A DNA stretch of 64,000 nt from UBA4416 sp040387475. GTDB lineage: Bacteria > Bacteroidota > Bacteroidia > B-17B0 > Aurantibacillaceae. Below the pieces are notes generated by a model. It saw only the letters and a program-made list of their open reading frames with translations. It ran no database searches and was not told the origin of the DNA. The stretch is from the NCBI GenBank assembly GCA_040387475.1, contig JAZKDT010000009.1:1-64000 (forward strand), in the 5' to 3' direction. Position 1 is the first letter of the stretch. Every line of letters begins with the position of its first letter. This document shows positions 1-7,945 of the stretch, in pieces. Both the position numbers and the translations under genes were made by a program.

Positions 1-575
1 TTAAAACCAGTTATGTTACAGTGTATCCAACGCCAATAGCAAGTTATACAGCTACCCCTAATCCGGGCAATGTAACCGAACCTTTGATTTATTTTACAAA
101 CCAGTCACAGGATTACACAAAATTCTGGTGGACTTTTGTAGGAACCGGACCGCTTAATATTGATTCGGTAAATGTTGATCCGACTCATTTTTACAGTGAT
201 GAATCGGCGCAGATCTATTTTACTCATCTGATTGTAGAAAACCTTTATGGATGTAGAGATACAGCTTATGTGCCCGTTGAAATTAAACCTGAGTTTACAT
301 TCTACATTCCCAATGCATTTTCTCCATCGAATGACGATGGTGTGAATGATTACTTTAACGGTACCGGTATAGGCATCGCCACATACGAAATGTGGGTATT
401 CGACCGTTGGGGAGAGAGAGTCTTTTATACAGACGATATCAAAAAAGGATGGAACGGAAAAGTACAGGGCAAATCGGCAGAAGGAAAACAGGAAGTTTAC
501 GTATGGAAGGTGAAAATTGCCGATGTACTTGGTAAAAAACATGAATATGTTGGTCATGTAACACTCATTAAATAG
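1..575 (+). CDS. T9SS cargo protein with gliding-motility-type C-terminal domain (3' end only)
   Basis: The frame is open from the left edge (codons in phase from base 3), so only the last 190 residues of a larger secreted protein are present. The first ~90 residues look like a PKD/Ig-type beta-sandwich. The last ~90 start at FYIPNAFSPSNDDGVNDYF and continue through MWVFDRWGERVF and WNGK to a VGHVTLIK end, the classic CHU_C (type B sorting) domain of T9SS substrates and gliding adhesins. In this family the domain directs export through the type IX translocon and surface attachment. The function of the missing N-terminal part is unknown. A strong intrinsic terminator lies 42 bp downstream, so this is the last gene of its transcript. 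Confidence 0.9.
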   Translation, partial: KTSYVTVYPTPIASYTATPNPGNVTEPLIYFTNQSQDYTKFWWTFVGTGPLNIDSVNVDPTHFYSDESAQIYFTHLIVENLYGCRDTAYVPVEIKPEFTFYIPNAFSPSNDDGVNDYFNGTGIGIATYEMWVFDRWGERVFYTDDIKKGWNGKVQGKSAEGKQEVYVWKVKIADVLGKKHEYVGHVTLIK

Positions 576-616
576 AGAGGCATTTTCAACATTGTTCAAT
601 TTAATATTTATTTAGA

Positions 617-648
617 ATATAGAGGGCTGGCCCTCTATATTTTTTTTT
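617..648 (+). terminator. Intrinsic terminator of the T9SS cargo gene
   Basis: A perfect 10-bp stem (ATATAGAGGG / CCCTCTATAT) with a CTGG loop is followed by eight T residues. Confidence 0.9.
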
Positions 649-692
649 GAATGTTTTTCTATGTTTACTGTACTATAAAGGAGATTATGTGA

Positions 693-821
693 ATGGAATT
701 TTTTAAACTTAAATATCTGAACATTAAAGCTGATAAAGAGTTTCAGTCTTTACTTTTAAAGATTGCTTTTTTACTATTGAGCCCACTTTTTCTATTTTTT
801 CTCTATCGGTATTTTATCTAA
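693..821 (+). CDS. Possible 42-residue single-pass membrane microprotein
   Basis: An ATG ORF of 42 codons lies between the terminator and the citrate synthase promoter. Its N-terminal half is charged (MEFFKLKYLNIKADKEFQ) and its C-terminal half is one hydrophobic helix ending in LYRYFI. An AGGAG sequence at 679-683 sits 9 nt before the ATG, a good Shine-Dalgarno match that is uncommon in this phylum. The charge pattern and helix are typical of small membrane proteins, but nothing here is a recognised family. It could be a chance ORF in AT-rich intergenic DNA. No clear TAnnTTTG box precedes it. Confidence 0.35.
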   Translation: MEFFKLKYLNIKADKEFQSLLLKIAFLLLSPLFLFFLYRYFI

Positions 822-942
822 AATGTGTTTTTTGAGATAGTCATGAATTCAAAATAATGATTTTTAGGAGGGCTGTGTGTAAAATAAATCACCCAAAATG
901 ACGTCAAAATGTTTTTGAAATTTCGTAAAAAATAATGTAAAT

Positions 943-950
943 TAAATTTG
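943..950 (+). promoter_or_regulatory. -7 box of the citrate synthase promoter
   Basis: TAAATTTG matches the Bacteroidota -7 consensus TAnnTTTG and would place the start about 45 nt before the ATG. A TTG at 915-917 could be the -33 element, but the 25-bp spacing is longer than usual. Confidence 0.45.
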
Positions 951-1001
951 TTTAAATCAATACACTGCCTAAATTTACAAGGTTATTAAACAAATTAAAA
1001 A

Positions 1002-2324
1002 ATGGATAGGTTAAAAGATAAGTTTCGCGAGAAAGCAGTGCCCTTAGCGGCCGAAATTAAAGATATTATCAAAAATCACGGTGATCTGAAATTAGGTGAA
1101 ATTACTGTAGCTCAAGTATACCAGGGAATGAAGGGTATGGTTGGAATGGTTACAGAAACATCAAAACTAGATGCCGAAGAAGGAATCCGTTTCAGAGGTT
1201 ATTCGATACCAGAATTACGTAAACATTTACCAAAAGCTCCGGGTGGTACAGAACCCTTGCCTGAAGGCATATTTTATTTAATGCTGGTTGGTGAGTTGCC
1301 AACGCAGGACGATGTTAGTTTTATCACCAATGAGTGGCAAAAACGTAGTAATGTTCCTAAACATGTATTTGATGTGATCGAAAAATTACCAGTTGATACA
1401 CATCCAATGACACAGTTTGTAATTGGAATTATGGCTATGCAAACCGAGAGTTTATTTGCAAAAGCATACGCTAAAGGTATTAACAAAAAAGATTACTGGG
1501 ATTATGTATATGAAGATTCTATGAATCTTATTGCACGTTTACCAAGGGTTGCGGCTTACATTTATCGTCGTAAATATAAAAACGGAGCGCATATTGAGCC
1601 GGATCATAAATTGGATTGGGCAGCAAACTTTGCACACATGTTAGGCTATGAAGAGTTTGATATGAAACGTTTAATGCGTTTGTATTTAACTATTCATGTT
1701 GATCATGAAGGAGGAAATGTATCAGCACATGCTACGCATTTAGTTGGTTCTGCGTTATCTGATCCTTACTTAGCATTTGCAGCAGGAATGAATGGTTTAG
1801 CGGGCCCGTTACACGGATTGGCTAATCAGGAAGTATTAAGCTGGATTATGGAGCTGAAAGAAAATTTAGGAGGAGGATTGCCAACTAAAGAACAAATTGC
1901 AGATTATATCAAGCAAACATTAGCTGAAGGAAAAGTAGTACCAGGATACGGGCATGCTGTATTGCGTAAAACCGATCCTCGATTTACAGCACAACAGGAT
2001 TTTTACAAAACATATATCAAACACGATAACATTTGTGAGATCGTTCAAATGGTATACGAAGTAGCTCCTCCAATCCTTGAATCAACAGGGAAGATCAAAA
2101 ACCCTTGGCCAAATGTAGATGCTCATTCAGGAGCTTTATTGGTACATTATGGAATGCATGAATATGATTTCTATACTGTTTTATTTGGGGTATCCCGTGC
2201 GCTAGGTGTATTGGCGAGTTTAGTTTGGGACAGAGCAACCGGTTCTGCTATTGAGCGCCCTAACTCAACTACAACTGATAATATTAAAGCAATCATTAAA
2301 AAAGCACAGGAAGCAAAAGTATAA
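1002..2324 (+). CDS. gltA: Citrate synthase, mitochondrial (eukaryotic-like) type
   Basis: This enzyme condenses oxaloacetate and acetyl-CoA to citrate, entering the TCA cycle in the cytosol. The 440-residue sequence resembles the mitochondrial class rather than the hexameric E. coli class: LPEGIFYLMLVGELPT, DHEGGNVSAHATHLVGSALS and NGLAGPLHGLANQEV all follow the animal and plant enzymes. The catalytic triad is present as H271 (PLHGLANQE), H318 (PGYGHAVLRKTDPR) and D373 (NVDAHSG). Length fits the mature mitochondrial enzyme of ~435 residues. The gene stands alone, with its own -7 box upstream and two terminators downstream. Assignment as citrate synthase is firm; the subtype is by motif reading. 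Confidence 0.96.
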   Translation: MDRLKDKFREKAVPLAAEIKDIIKNHGDLKLGEITVAQVYQGMKGMVGMVTETSKLDAEEGIRFRGYSIPELRKHLPKAPGGTEPLPEGIFYLMLVGELPTQDDVSFITNEWQKRSNVPKHVFDVIEKLPVDTHPMTQFVIGIMAMQTESLFAKAYAKGINKKDYWDYVYEDSMNLIARLPRVAAYIYRRKYKNGAHIEPDHKLDWAANFAHMLGYEEFDMKRLMRLYLTIHVDHEGGNVSAHATHLVGSALSDPYLAFAAGMNGLAGPLHGLANQEVLSWIMELKENLGGGLPTKEQIADYIKQTLAEGKVVPGYGHAVLRKTDPRFTAQQDFYKTYIKHDNICEIVQMVYEVAPPILESTGKIKNPWPNVDAHSGALLVHYGMHEYDFYTVLFGVSRALGVLASLVWDRATGSAIERPNSTTTDNIKAIIKKAQEAKV

Positions 2325-2346
2325 CTGTTTTTTAACCGATTATTAT

Positions 2347-2378
2347 AAACCCGTTCATGAATTCATGAGCGGGTTTTT
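2347..2378 (+). terminator. Intrinsic terminator of citrate synthase
   Basis: Stem AAACCCG / CGGGTTT continues inward with TCATGA / TCATGA and is followed by a T run. Confidence 0.85.
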
Positions 2379-2405
2379 GATTTTATCCAAAAAAACTACA
2401 AATTG

Positions 2406-2427
2406 AGGGGGCAACCCCCTATTTTTT
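2406..2427 (+). terminator. Second intrinsic terminator downstream of citrate synthase
   Basis: Stem AGGGGG / CCCCCT with a CAA loop and then ATTTTTT, only 28 bp after the first terminator. It may be a backup terminator or the end of a lost gene. Confidence 0.75.
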
Positions 2428-2442
2428 GGTCAGCTGTTGTTT

Positions 2443-2515
2443 TAGATTTGTGTAACTAACAAACTAAAAAACGGAACCCATGAAAAAAGTATTATTATTA
2501 TTAGGAGGCGCTTAA
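2443..2515 (+). pseudogene. -7 box plus 11-codon signal-peptide-like ORF, possible gene remnant or leader peptide
   Basis: TAGATTTG at 2443-2450 matches the -7 consensus. It is followed at 2480-2515 by ATG and ten codons reading MKKVLLLLGGA, then TAA. This looks like the first residues of an exported protein cut short by a stop. No in-frame continuation of a signal peptide or mature protein is visible downstream, where a minus-strand gene begins. It may be a truncated exported-protein gene or a chance ORF. Confidence 0.3.
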
Positions 2516-2530
2516 TTAAATAGATCTCAT

Positions 2531-3115
2531 CTATTTTTTAATGAATTTCCCGAATATTCTCTGTCCTATGGCAGATTCTATTGAAAAGTAGTACATTCCA
2601 CTATCTAGTGAAGATATATCTTCTTCTAAAGATCCGTCTTCATTAGATATAATCTCTGTATCCAAATGGCCTGTTTGGTTATATATCTTTACCTTACTTC
2701 TGGGGGTCGAAACCAGTTTCAGCACATCACCCACTGGATTTTCATAAATAAGATACCCTATTTCCGAGAGATCTCTAAAAATCACTGAAATAATCTGTGA
2801 TTGATCTGATGGCGGAATTAAAACCCTATAATAATTTACGGCGTTTTTTTCCGGATGCTCATCGCTAAACGTAATTGCCTGAGCTTTGCTTGATTCTCCG
2901 CAAATACCCGAATAATCATAAATAGTTTCAAAATGTAAAGTATCGCCCGCGCGCTGAATCTGGTAGCCCGTGCAGGAGTTACCCTTTGAGATCAGGTAAT
3001 TTATAACAATGCCATGTCTGTATGGATGAGCCTGAAGTTCCTGTATACGCGATTGTGACACTATACCGGTTGATATAAGAGAAATAATGAAAAATATCGT
3101 AATTCCGGATTTCAT
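2531..3115 (-). CDS. Small secreted T9SS type A cargo protein
   Basis: 194 residues. The N-terminus MKSGITIFFIISLISTGIVSQS is a typical signal peptide cut near residue 20. The middle (YQIQRAGDTLHFETI, NYYRVLIP) resembles the fibronectin-like domain that often precedes T9SS tails. The last ~75 residues (YENPVGDVLKLVS, VKIYNQTGH, LDSGMYYFSIES, GKFIKK) fit the type A Por secretion tail, so export across the outer membrane by T9SS is expected. There is almost no independent functional domain, so the role is unknown. A near-consensus -7 box (TACCTTTA, minus strand) lies just upstream. Confidence 0.85.
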   Translation of the reverse strand: MKSGITIFFIISLISTGIVSQSRIQELQAHPYRHGIVINYLISKGNSCTGYQIQRAGDTLHFETIYDYSGICGESSKAQAITFSDEHPEKNAVNYYRVLIPPSDQSQIISVIFRDLSEIGYLIYENPVGDVLKLVSTPRSKVKIYNQTGHLDTEIISNEDGSLEEDISSLDSGMYYFSIESAIGQRIFGKFIKK

Positions 3116-3219
3116 GAATTCAAGTTATATAAAGGTAATTAATTTAAGGCGTTTTTGAAATAGCATGTTAATTTGGTAACATCTCATATAGCCTTTTTAT
3201 GTATATTTAGTACTTGATT

Positions 3220-5211
3220 ATGTTTAAGGCCAGGCATATATACTTTTGCATTTGCTTCCTGATGGGGTCTTTTTTGTTCGCACAAAAAACGAGGACCATT
3301 AATGAGCTAAAAACTCAAATTGCAACAGCAAAAAATGACACAACCAGGGTTTTAGGACTGATCGATTTATCAAATTTACTGGTTAATTCAAAATTTAAAG
3401 AGGCTATAGAATATGCTAATAAAGCATTAGATATTTCTTTAAAAGTAAATTATGTAAGAGGAAGGTCTCTGGCTTATAACAGCCTTGCTGATGCCTATTG
3501 GTTTCATTCCGACTATGATAAGTCCCAGCAATACTATTTTAAAGCATACAGGATTAGCGATTCCCTGCATGATCAAAAAGCCATAGCTTTCTCGTTGTAT
3601 AACATCGGATGGATTCTCTGTATTCAGCAACATAGTTACAAGGATGATAAATATCTTTATGAATCACTTGATATTTATAAATCTTTGCACGACACCGATG
3701 GCCTTTTAAAAATATACAATGCTCTGGCCAGTTATTACGTAGATCGTTCCCGCGATACGAAACAGTCAACTCAATATTTTGATTCGTCTATCCTGTATTT
3801 TAATAAAGGAATTGATCTGGCCAAAAATTCCAAATTATATGATCATCTCGGTCGAATTTATGGTAATCTGGGAGACTTATTTTACGTTCAAAAAGATTTT
3901 AAGACTGCTATGTTTTATAATCAAAAAAGTATTGAAATTCATCGGAAGATGGAAGATTCATCAAGCTTAATTATAGGGCTGCTTAACATGGGTTTGTGTG
4001 AAATGCAAACCAATAATATTAAGTCTGCTATTTCTAAGTTTAACCTCGCATACGATTATAATGACAGGCATGATATAAAAGACGTGCAACTTATTGTATT
4101 GAGGGCCCTGGCCGAAAGTCATTATAAACTTGGTAAATTCAAAGAGGGATATGATTTTTATGAGCAGTATGTGGCGCTGCAGCAACAACTCGATAAAGAA
4201 GCTTATTCAACAAACATTAGTAATTTACAAGGTAGTTATTCGCTCGAAAAAGCTGAAGCTAATGTAGATCAACTTAAGCAAGCCAATGAAATTCAGGAAC
4301 TAAAAAATAAAAAAAACATTTACTTTATTTTTGGCTTGATAGGTGTTGCATTAATTGTGATTGTTGTTGCAGGTTTACTTTTTAGGCAAAACAAACAAAA
4401 ACAATTAACCAATATTCAACTGCAGGCACAAAATCACATCATAGCCGAAAAGAAACAGGAAATTGATAATAGCATTCAATACGCTAAAGGTATTCAACAG
4501 GCTATCCTGCCCAACATAGAAGAACTTACGGTTAACTTTCCTCAAAGCTTTGTATACTATAAGCCAAAAGATGTGGTGAGCGGTGATTTTTATTGGTTTG
4601 GTAAAGTTGAAGATGATTTTTATTGTATAGCTGCTGATTGCACGGGACACGGGGTTCCCGGAGCGCTAATGAGCATTATTGGAATTGATAAAATTGTTCA
4701 GGCCATTTTTGAAAAGAAAATTTCAAAACCTGGAATGATCCTTTCTTTTTTAAATCAGCAAATCAAGCAGGTATTGAAACAACATTCTGATGCATCTAAA
4801 CAAATGGACGGAATGGATATTGCGCTTTTAAAATTTAATGACACGTTAACCGAAGTAGAGTATTCGGGTGCTAACAGGCCGTTACTATTGATCAGAGATA
4901 AGAAAATTATTGAATTTAAAGCCAATAAATTAGCTATTGCTGGCTTTACAGCTCACGAACAGGTATTTACAACTACAACTATTCCGTTACAAAAAAATGA
5001 TTCGCTTTATATTTTTACCGACGGATACGCTGATCAGTTTGGTGGTGTCGAGGGAAAAAAATTCATGTCTAAGAACCTGAAAGAATTGCTCGTAACCGTT
5101 TCAGGTTTGCCGAGTCACGAGCAAGAACAAAAAATTGGTGACGCATTTATGGGTTGGAAAAGATCGTATGAACAGGTGGATGACGTTCTACTTATTGGAC
5201 TTAAAGTTTAA
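3220..5211 (+). CDS. Membrane-bound TPR protein with SpoIIE-type PP2C phosphatase domain
   Basis: The frame also opens at TTG 3214, but ATG 3220 gives MFKARHIYFCICFLMGSFLFAQ, a clean signal peptide; 663 residues. Residues ~30-330 are TPR-type repeats (ALDISLKVNYVRGRSLAYNSLADAY and similar), followed by a coiled coil, a membrane helix near 370-390 (IGVALIVIVVAGLLF), a second coiled coil, and a SpoIIE phosphatase domain from ~430. Metal-binding acidic motifs are present: VVSGDFYW, AADCTGHGVPGALMS, MDGMDIALL, FTDGYADQFGG and VDDVLLIGL. The family dephosphorylates Ser/Thr of regulators such as anti-anti-sigma factors. The TPRs would lie outside the inner membrane as a sensor. The next gene starts 3 bp downstream, so the two are probably cotranscribed. 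Confidence 0.92.
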   Translation: MFKARHIYFCICFLMGSFLFAQKTRTINELKTQIATAKNDTTRVLGLIDLSNLLVNSKFKEAIEYANKALDISLKVNYVRGRSLAYNSLADAYWFHSDYDKSQQYYFKAYRISDSLHDQKAIAFSLYNIGWILCIQQHSYKDDKYLYESLDIYKSLHDTDGLLKIYNALASYYVDRSRDTKQSTQYFDSSILYFNKGIDLAKNSKLYDHLGRIYGNLGDLFYVQKDFKTAMFYNQKSIEIHRKMEDSSSLIIGLLNMGLCEMQTNNIKSAISKFNLAYDYNDRHDIKDVQLIVLRALAESHYKLGKFKEGYDFYEQYVALQQQLDKEAYSTNISNLQGSYSLEKAEANVDQLKQANEIQELKNKKNIYFIFGLIGVALIVIVVAGLLFRQNKQKQLTNIQLQAQNHIIAEKKQEIDNSIQYAKGIQQAILPNIEELTVNFPQSFVYYKPKDVVSGDFYWFGKVEDDFYCIAADCTGHGVPGALMSIIGIDKIVQAIFEKKISKPGMILSFLNQQIKQVLKQHSDASKQMDGMDIALLKFNDTLTEVEYSGANRPLLLIRDKKIIEFKANKLAIAGFTAHEQVFTTTTIPLQKNDSLYIFTDGYADQFGGVEGKKFMSKNLKELLVTVSGLPSHEQEQKIGDAFMGWKRSYEQVDDVLLIGLKV

Positions 5212-5214
5212 AGC

Positions 5215-6201
5215 ATGAAAAAGATTGTAATCATCGTGTGTGTATGTGTGGGATTTATCTTATTCCTCCCTAAAGAATCATCCCAATCATGGGGATTTTA
5301 TGGGCATAAGCGTATAAACCGCATGGCTGTTTTTACTTTGCCTCCCGAAATGATAACCTTCTATAAGCAACATATTGAGTTTGTAACAAATCACGCCGTC
5401 GACCCGGATAAACGCCGTTATGGGGTAGAGGGTGAGGCGCCGCGCCATTATATAGATATTGATCATTACGGAGAACATGCTTTTGATAGTGTGCCAAAGT
5501 TCTGGAAAGCAGCAATTGCAAAATATACCGAAGACACATTGATGGCTTATGGTATTGTTCCTTGGCAAATAGAAAAACATTACTATAAATTAATGAACGC
5601 CTTTAAGGATGAGAATCTTGATCTGATCTTACATTACAGCGCTGACCTGGGACATTATATTGCAGATGCACATGTACCTTTACATACCACTGAAAATTAC
5701 AACGGACAACTTACGGGGCAAAGAGGCATCCATGGTTTTTGGGAAAGCCGTATTCCTGAGTTGAAAGCAGAAGATTATGATTATTTTGTTGGGCGGGCAA
5801 AATATGTTGATTCCCCTTTAAAATCAGCATGGAAAGTGGTATACGATAGTCACATGGCTGTGGATAGTGTGCTAAAATTTGAAGCAGCGCTGAGTAAAGA
5901 ATTTCCAGAGGATAGAAAATACGCTTATGAAAATCGTGGTAATTTAATACTAAAAACGTATTCGCTGGAGTACACTAACCGTTATGATCTGATGATCAAA
6001 GGGCAGGTAGAACGTCGCATGCGGGAAAGTATTACCATGGTTGGTAGTTTGTGGTATACCGCCTGGGTAAATGCCGGTAAACCAAATTTGGAAAAGTTGG
6101 GGCAAAAAGAGGTAAGTGATTCGTTGAAGAAACAAATGGCTATCGAGGAACAATTGTACTTGGAACAAAAAATAAAAAATGCCAAGGGGCATGATGATTA
6201 A
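5215..6201 (+). CDS. Exported S1/P1-nuclease / zinc-dependent phospholipase C-like protein
   Basis: 328 residues. A signal peptide precedes W26, and WGFYGHKRIN matches the start of mature P1 nuclease, in which the N-terminal Trp and the next His bind zinc. Further ligand motifs follow in order: HYIDIDHYG, HYSADLGHYIADAHVPLH and HGFWES. Family members use three zinc ions to cleave single-stranded nucleic acid 3'-phosphates or phospholipids; which substrate applies cannot be decided. The last motif has Glu where nucleases usually have Asp (WD). A charged C-terminal coiled tail of ~35 residues is extra. It is tightly coupled to the upstream phosphatase gene (3 bp gap) and ends tail to tail with the next gene. 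Confidence 0.85.
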   Translation: MKKIVIIVCVCVGFILFLPKESSQSWGFYGHKRINRMAVFTLPPEMITFYKQHIEFVTNHAVDPDKRRYGVEGEAPRHYIDIDHYGEHAFDSVPKFWKAAIAKYTEDTLMAYGIVPWQIEKHYYKLMNAFKDENLDLILHYSADLGHYIADAHVPLHTTENYNGQLTGQRGIHGFWESRIPELKAEDYDYFVGRAKYVDSPLKSAWKVVYDSHMAVDSVLKFEAALSKEFPEDRKYAYENRGNLILKTYSLEYTNRYDLMIKGQVERRMRESITMVGSLWYTAWVNAGKPNLEKLGQKEVSDSLKKQMAIEEQLYLEQKIKNAKGHDD

Positions 6202-6228
6202 GTCTAAAACAGATTTGAAAATAATCCA

Positions 6229-7362
6229 TTATTTATTTTTTCTCGATACTGTTTTTATCTTACTCAAACACACTTCGTTTTCGGGACTTAGCCTTAAAGC
6301 AGCGTTGTAGCTATCCAAGGCAAGACGATAATGTTTCTTATTCTCGTATGCTACGCCCAGCCAATAATGAGCTTGGTACGAATTGGGAAACATAATCGTA
6401 TTTGCTTTAAAAACATTCACAGCTGAGGTGTATTCTGTTTTTTTAAGATGTCGGCAACCCATTTCCTTAATAAAGACTTCAAACTCATTGTATACTGATA
6501 CAATGTCATTTATCTTTTGCTTTAGGGAATCAGTAATTTGTTTTACCAAGGCTGAGTCAGAAGCTATGGCAGCTTGTTTGAATCTAAAAGAATGCCTTGT
6601 GAGTTCGTCTATTTCATTTTTTTTGCTATAAAATTTGTCAGATCGGGTTTTGTCTTTCACAAATATGAGCCCGTTACCGTAATGAAACGCTTTAAAGTAA
6701 GGAGCGCGCATTTTAATTAAATAGAATCCATGTTTTTCAAAGGTCTCAAGATCGATATCCATCGTATGTAACACATGTGGTCCATAATCAGGGCAAATCT
6801 GGGTGTCGCCGGGAAATGAAAATCCTTCCAGTAAAATAAATTGTCCGTCCGCTTTTAGCTTCCGGTAAATCTCATTCAGCATTTCATCCTGTTTATCAAA
6901 ATCGTGAAAGGAGTTAATTACAAATAGCTTGTCGTAGGTGTTATCCGGAAGGTTACTGTAGGTTTTGGTGCCTATAACCATTTCGAATTTATTTGTTGCG
7001 GGTTTCCTGCTGTACCGCATGTATTCCTTGATGATTTTATCGTAGGCCTTTTTATTCAACGTATTTGTATCAATGTCCTGGGCCACAAAAGTAATGCTGT
7101 CAAATACCATTGATAGAACGCCAAAATTGATGCCGTTGCCGGCGCCGATTTCTGTAACTATATCTCCTTTTTTCAGTTCTATGAAATCAACAAGTTGTTT
7201 TTTTGTTTCAAATAAGTAGCCGAAGAAGTTCAGGTCTTCAGCATCGTTGGCGGATTTAACATTAAATTCTTGTTTGGCAAATTCGCCAAATCCATTTTGA
7301 GAATAAAACGGTTGATTTATAAATAAGACCAACGTAAGTATAAAGCGGAATTTTTTCATCAT
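6229..7362 (-). CDS. Exported SAM-dependent methyltransferase with C-terminal TPR
   Basis: 377 residues. MMKKFRFILTLVLFINQPFYSQ is a signal peptide. Residues ~60-230 form a class I methyltransferase: motif I VTEIGAGNGINFG, acidic loop FVAQDID, and YDKLFVINSFHDF then a LKADGQFILLEGF strand. The C-terminal ~70 residues hold two TPR-like helices (YQAHYWLGVAYENKKHYRLALDSYNAALRLSP). Methyltransferases normally work in the cytosol where SAM is available, so the signal peptide is odd, though exported homologues are known in other bacteria. The substrate is unknown. Either the protein acts in the periplasm on an unusual reaction, or the leader acts as a membrane anchor. Confidence 0.85.
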   Translation of the reverse strand: MMKKFRFILTLVLFINQPFYSQNGFGEFAKQEFNVKSANDAEDLNFFGYLFETKKQLVDFIELKKGDIVTEIGAGNGINFGVLSMVFDSITFVAQDIDTNTLNKKAYDKIIKEYMRYSRKPATNKFEMVIGTKTYSNLPDNTYDKLFVINSFHDFDKQDEMLNEIYRKLKADGQFILLEGFSFPGDTQICPDYGPHVLHTMDIDLETFEKHGFYLIKMRAPYFKAFHYGNGLIFVKDKTRSDKFYSKKNEIDELTRHSFRFKQAAIASDSALVKQITDSLKQKINDIVSVYNEFEVFIKEMGCRHLKKTEYTSAVNVFKANTIMFPNSYQAHYWLGVAYENKKHYRLALDSYNAALRLSPENEVCLSKIKTVSRKNK

Positions 7363-7399
7363 ATATTCTTCTTTAACGGCTGAGATATGCGGTTATTGT

Positions 7400-7873
7400 T
7401 CACTGAGCGTGTAAGATCATTTTTCTGATGAGCGATATCTGTCCTAAATGGTAATAACTGTGTTCGATAACACCTTCGATGTTTCTCAAATAGGTTCCAT
7501 ACGCTTCGTTCACAAACGGTAGCTCCAGTTGGCTATCATCCATCATGTCAACCTTATCAGAGAAAGCTTCAGCATTATTTAAGAAATCATTTACTAATTT
7601 GTTCCAGTCATTCTCCGAATTAATTTCGGGCATATCAAAACTGTATGTATCACTGATGGTGAGTTCTCCACCGTTAAACACCTGCAATAAACCACCCAGG
7701 TAATAATTGATATGGAAAGTCAATGCGGCAATGGTGTTTAGGTCACTTATTTTTTGTGTTGCCTCTTTCCAATCTACACTCAGGAGTTGATCTTTATAGT
7801 TTGTGTTGGCAATCCATTTTCCGTTAAGAAGAACTTCACGGAGTCTGTTTGCTATAACCTGTGTTCTTTTCAT
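7400..7873 (-). CDS. DinB-family (four-helix-bundle) protein
   Basis: 157 residues, cytosolic. The arrangement TIAALTFHINYYLGGLL near residue 50 and a C-terminal IEHSYYHLGQISLIRKM supplies the widely spaced His residues of DinB/YfiT-like bundles, which bind a divalent metal and in some members transfer thiols or nucleophiles to substrates. This DinB family is unrelated to DNA polymerase IV. The reaction is unknown. It is 37 bp from the start of the exported methyltransferase and may share its transcript. Confidence 0.8.
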   Translation of the reverse strand: MKRTQVIANRLREVLLNGKWIANTNYKDQLLSVDWKEATQKISDLNTIAALTFHINYYLGGLLQVFNGGELTISDTYSFDMPEINSENDWNKLVNDFLNNAEAFSDKVDMMDDSQLELPFVNEAYGTYLRNIEGVIEHSYYHLGQISLIRKMILHAQ

Positions 7874-7945
7874 GCTTTAAAATTACGAAGTTTTCAGTGG
7901 GGCGTACACTGATTAGGCGTTGATATGTATTACTCTTTATTTTTT

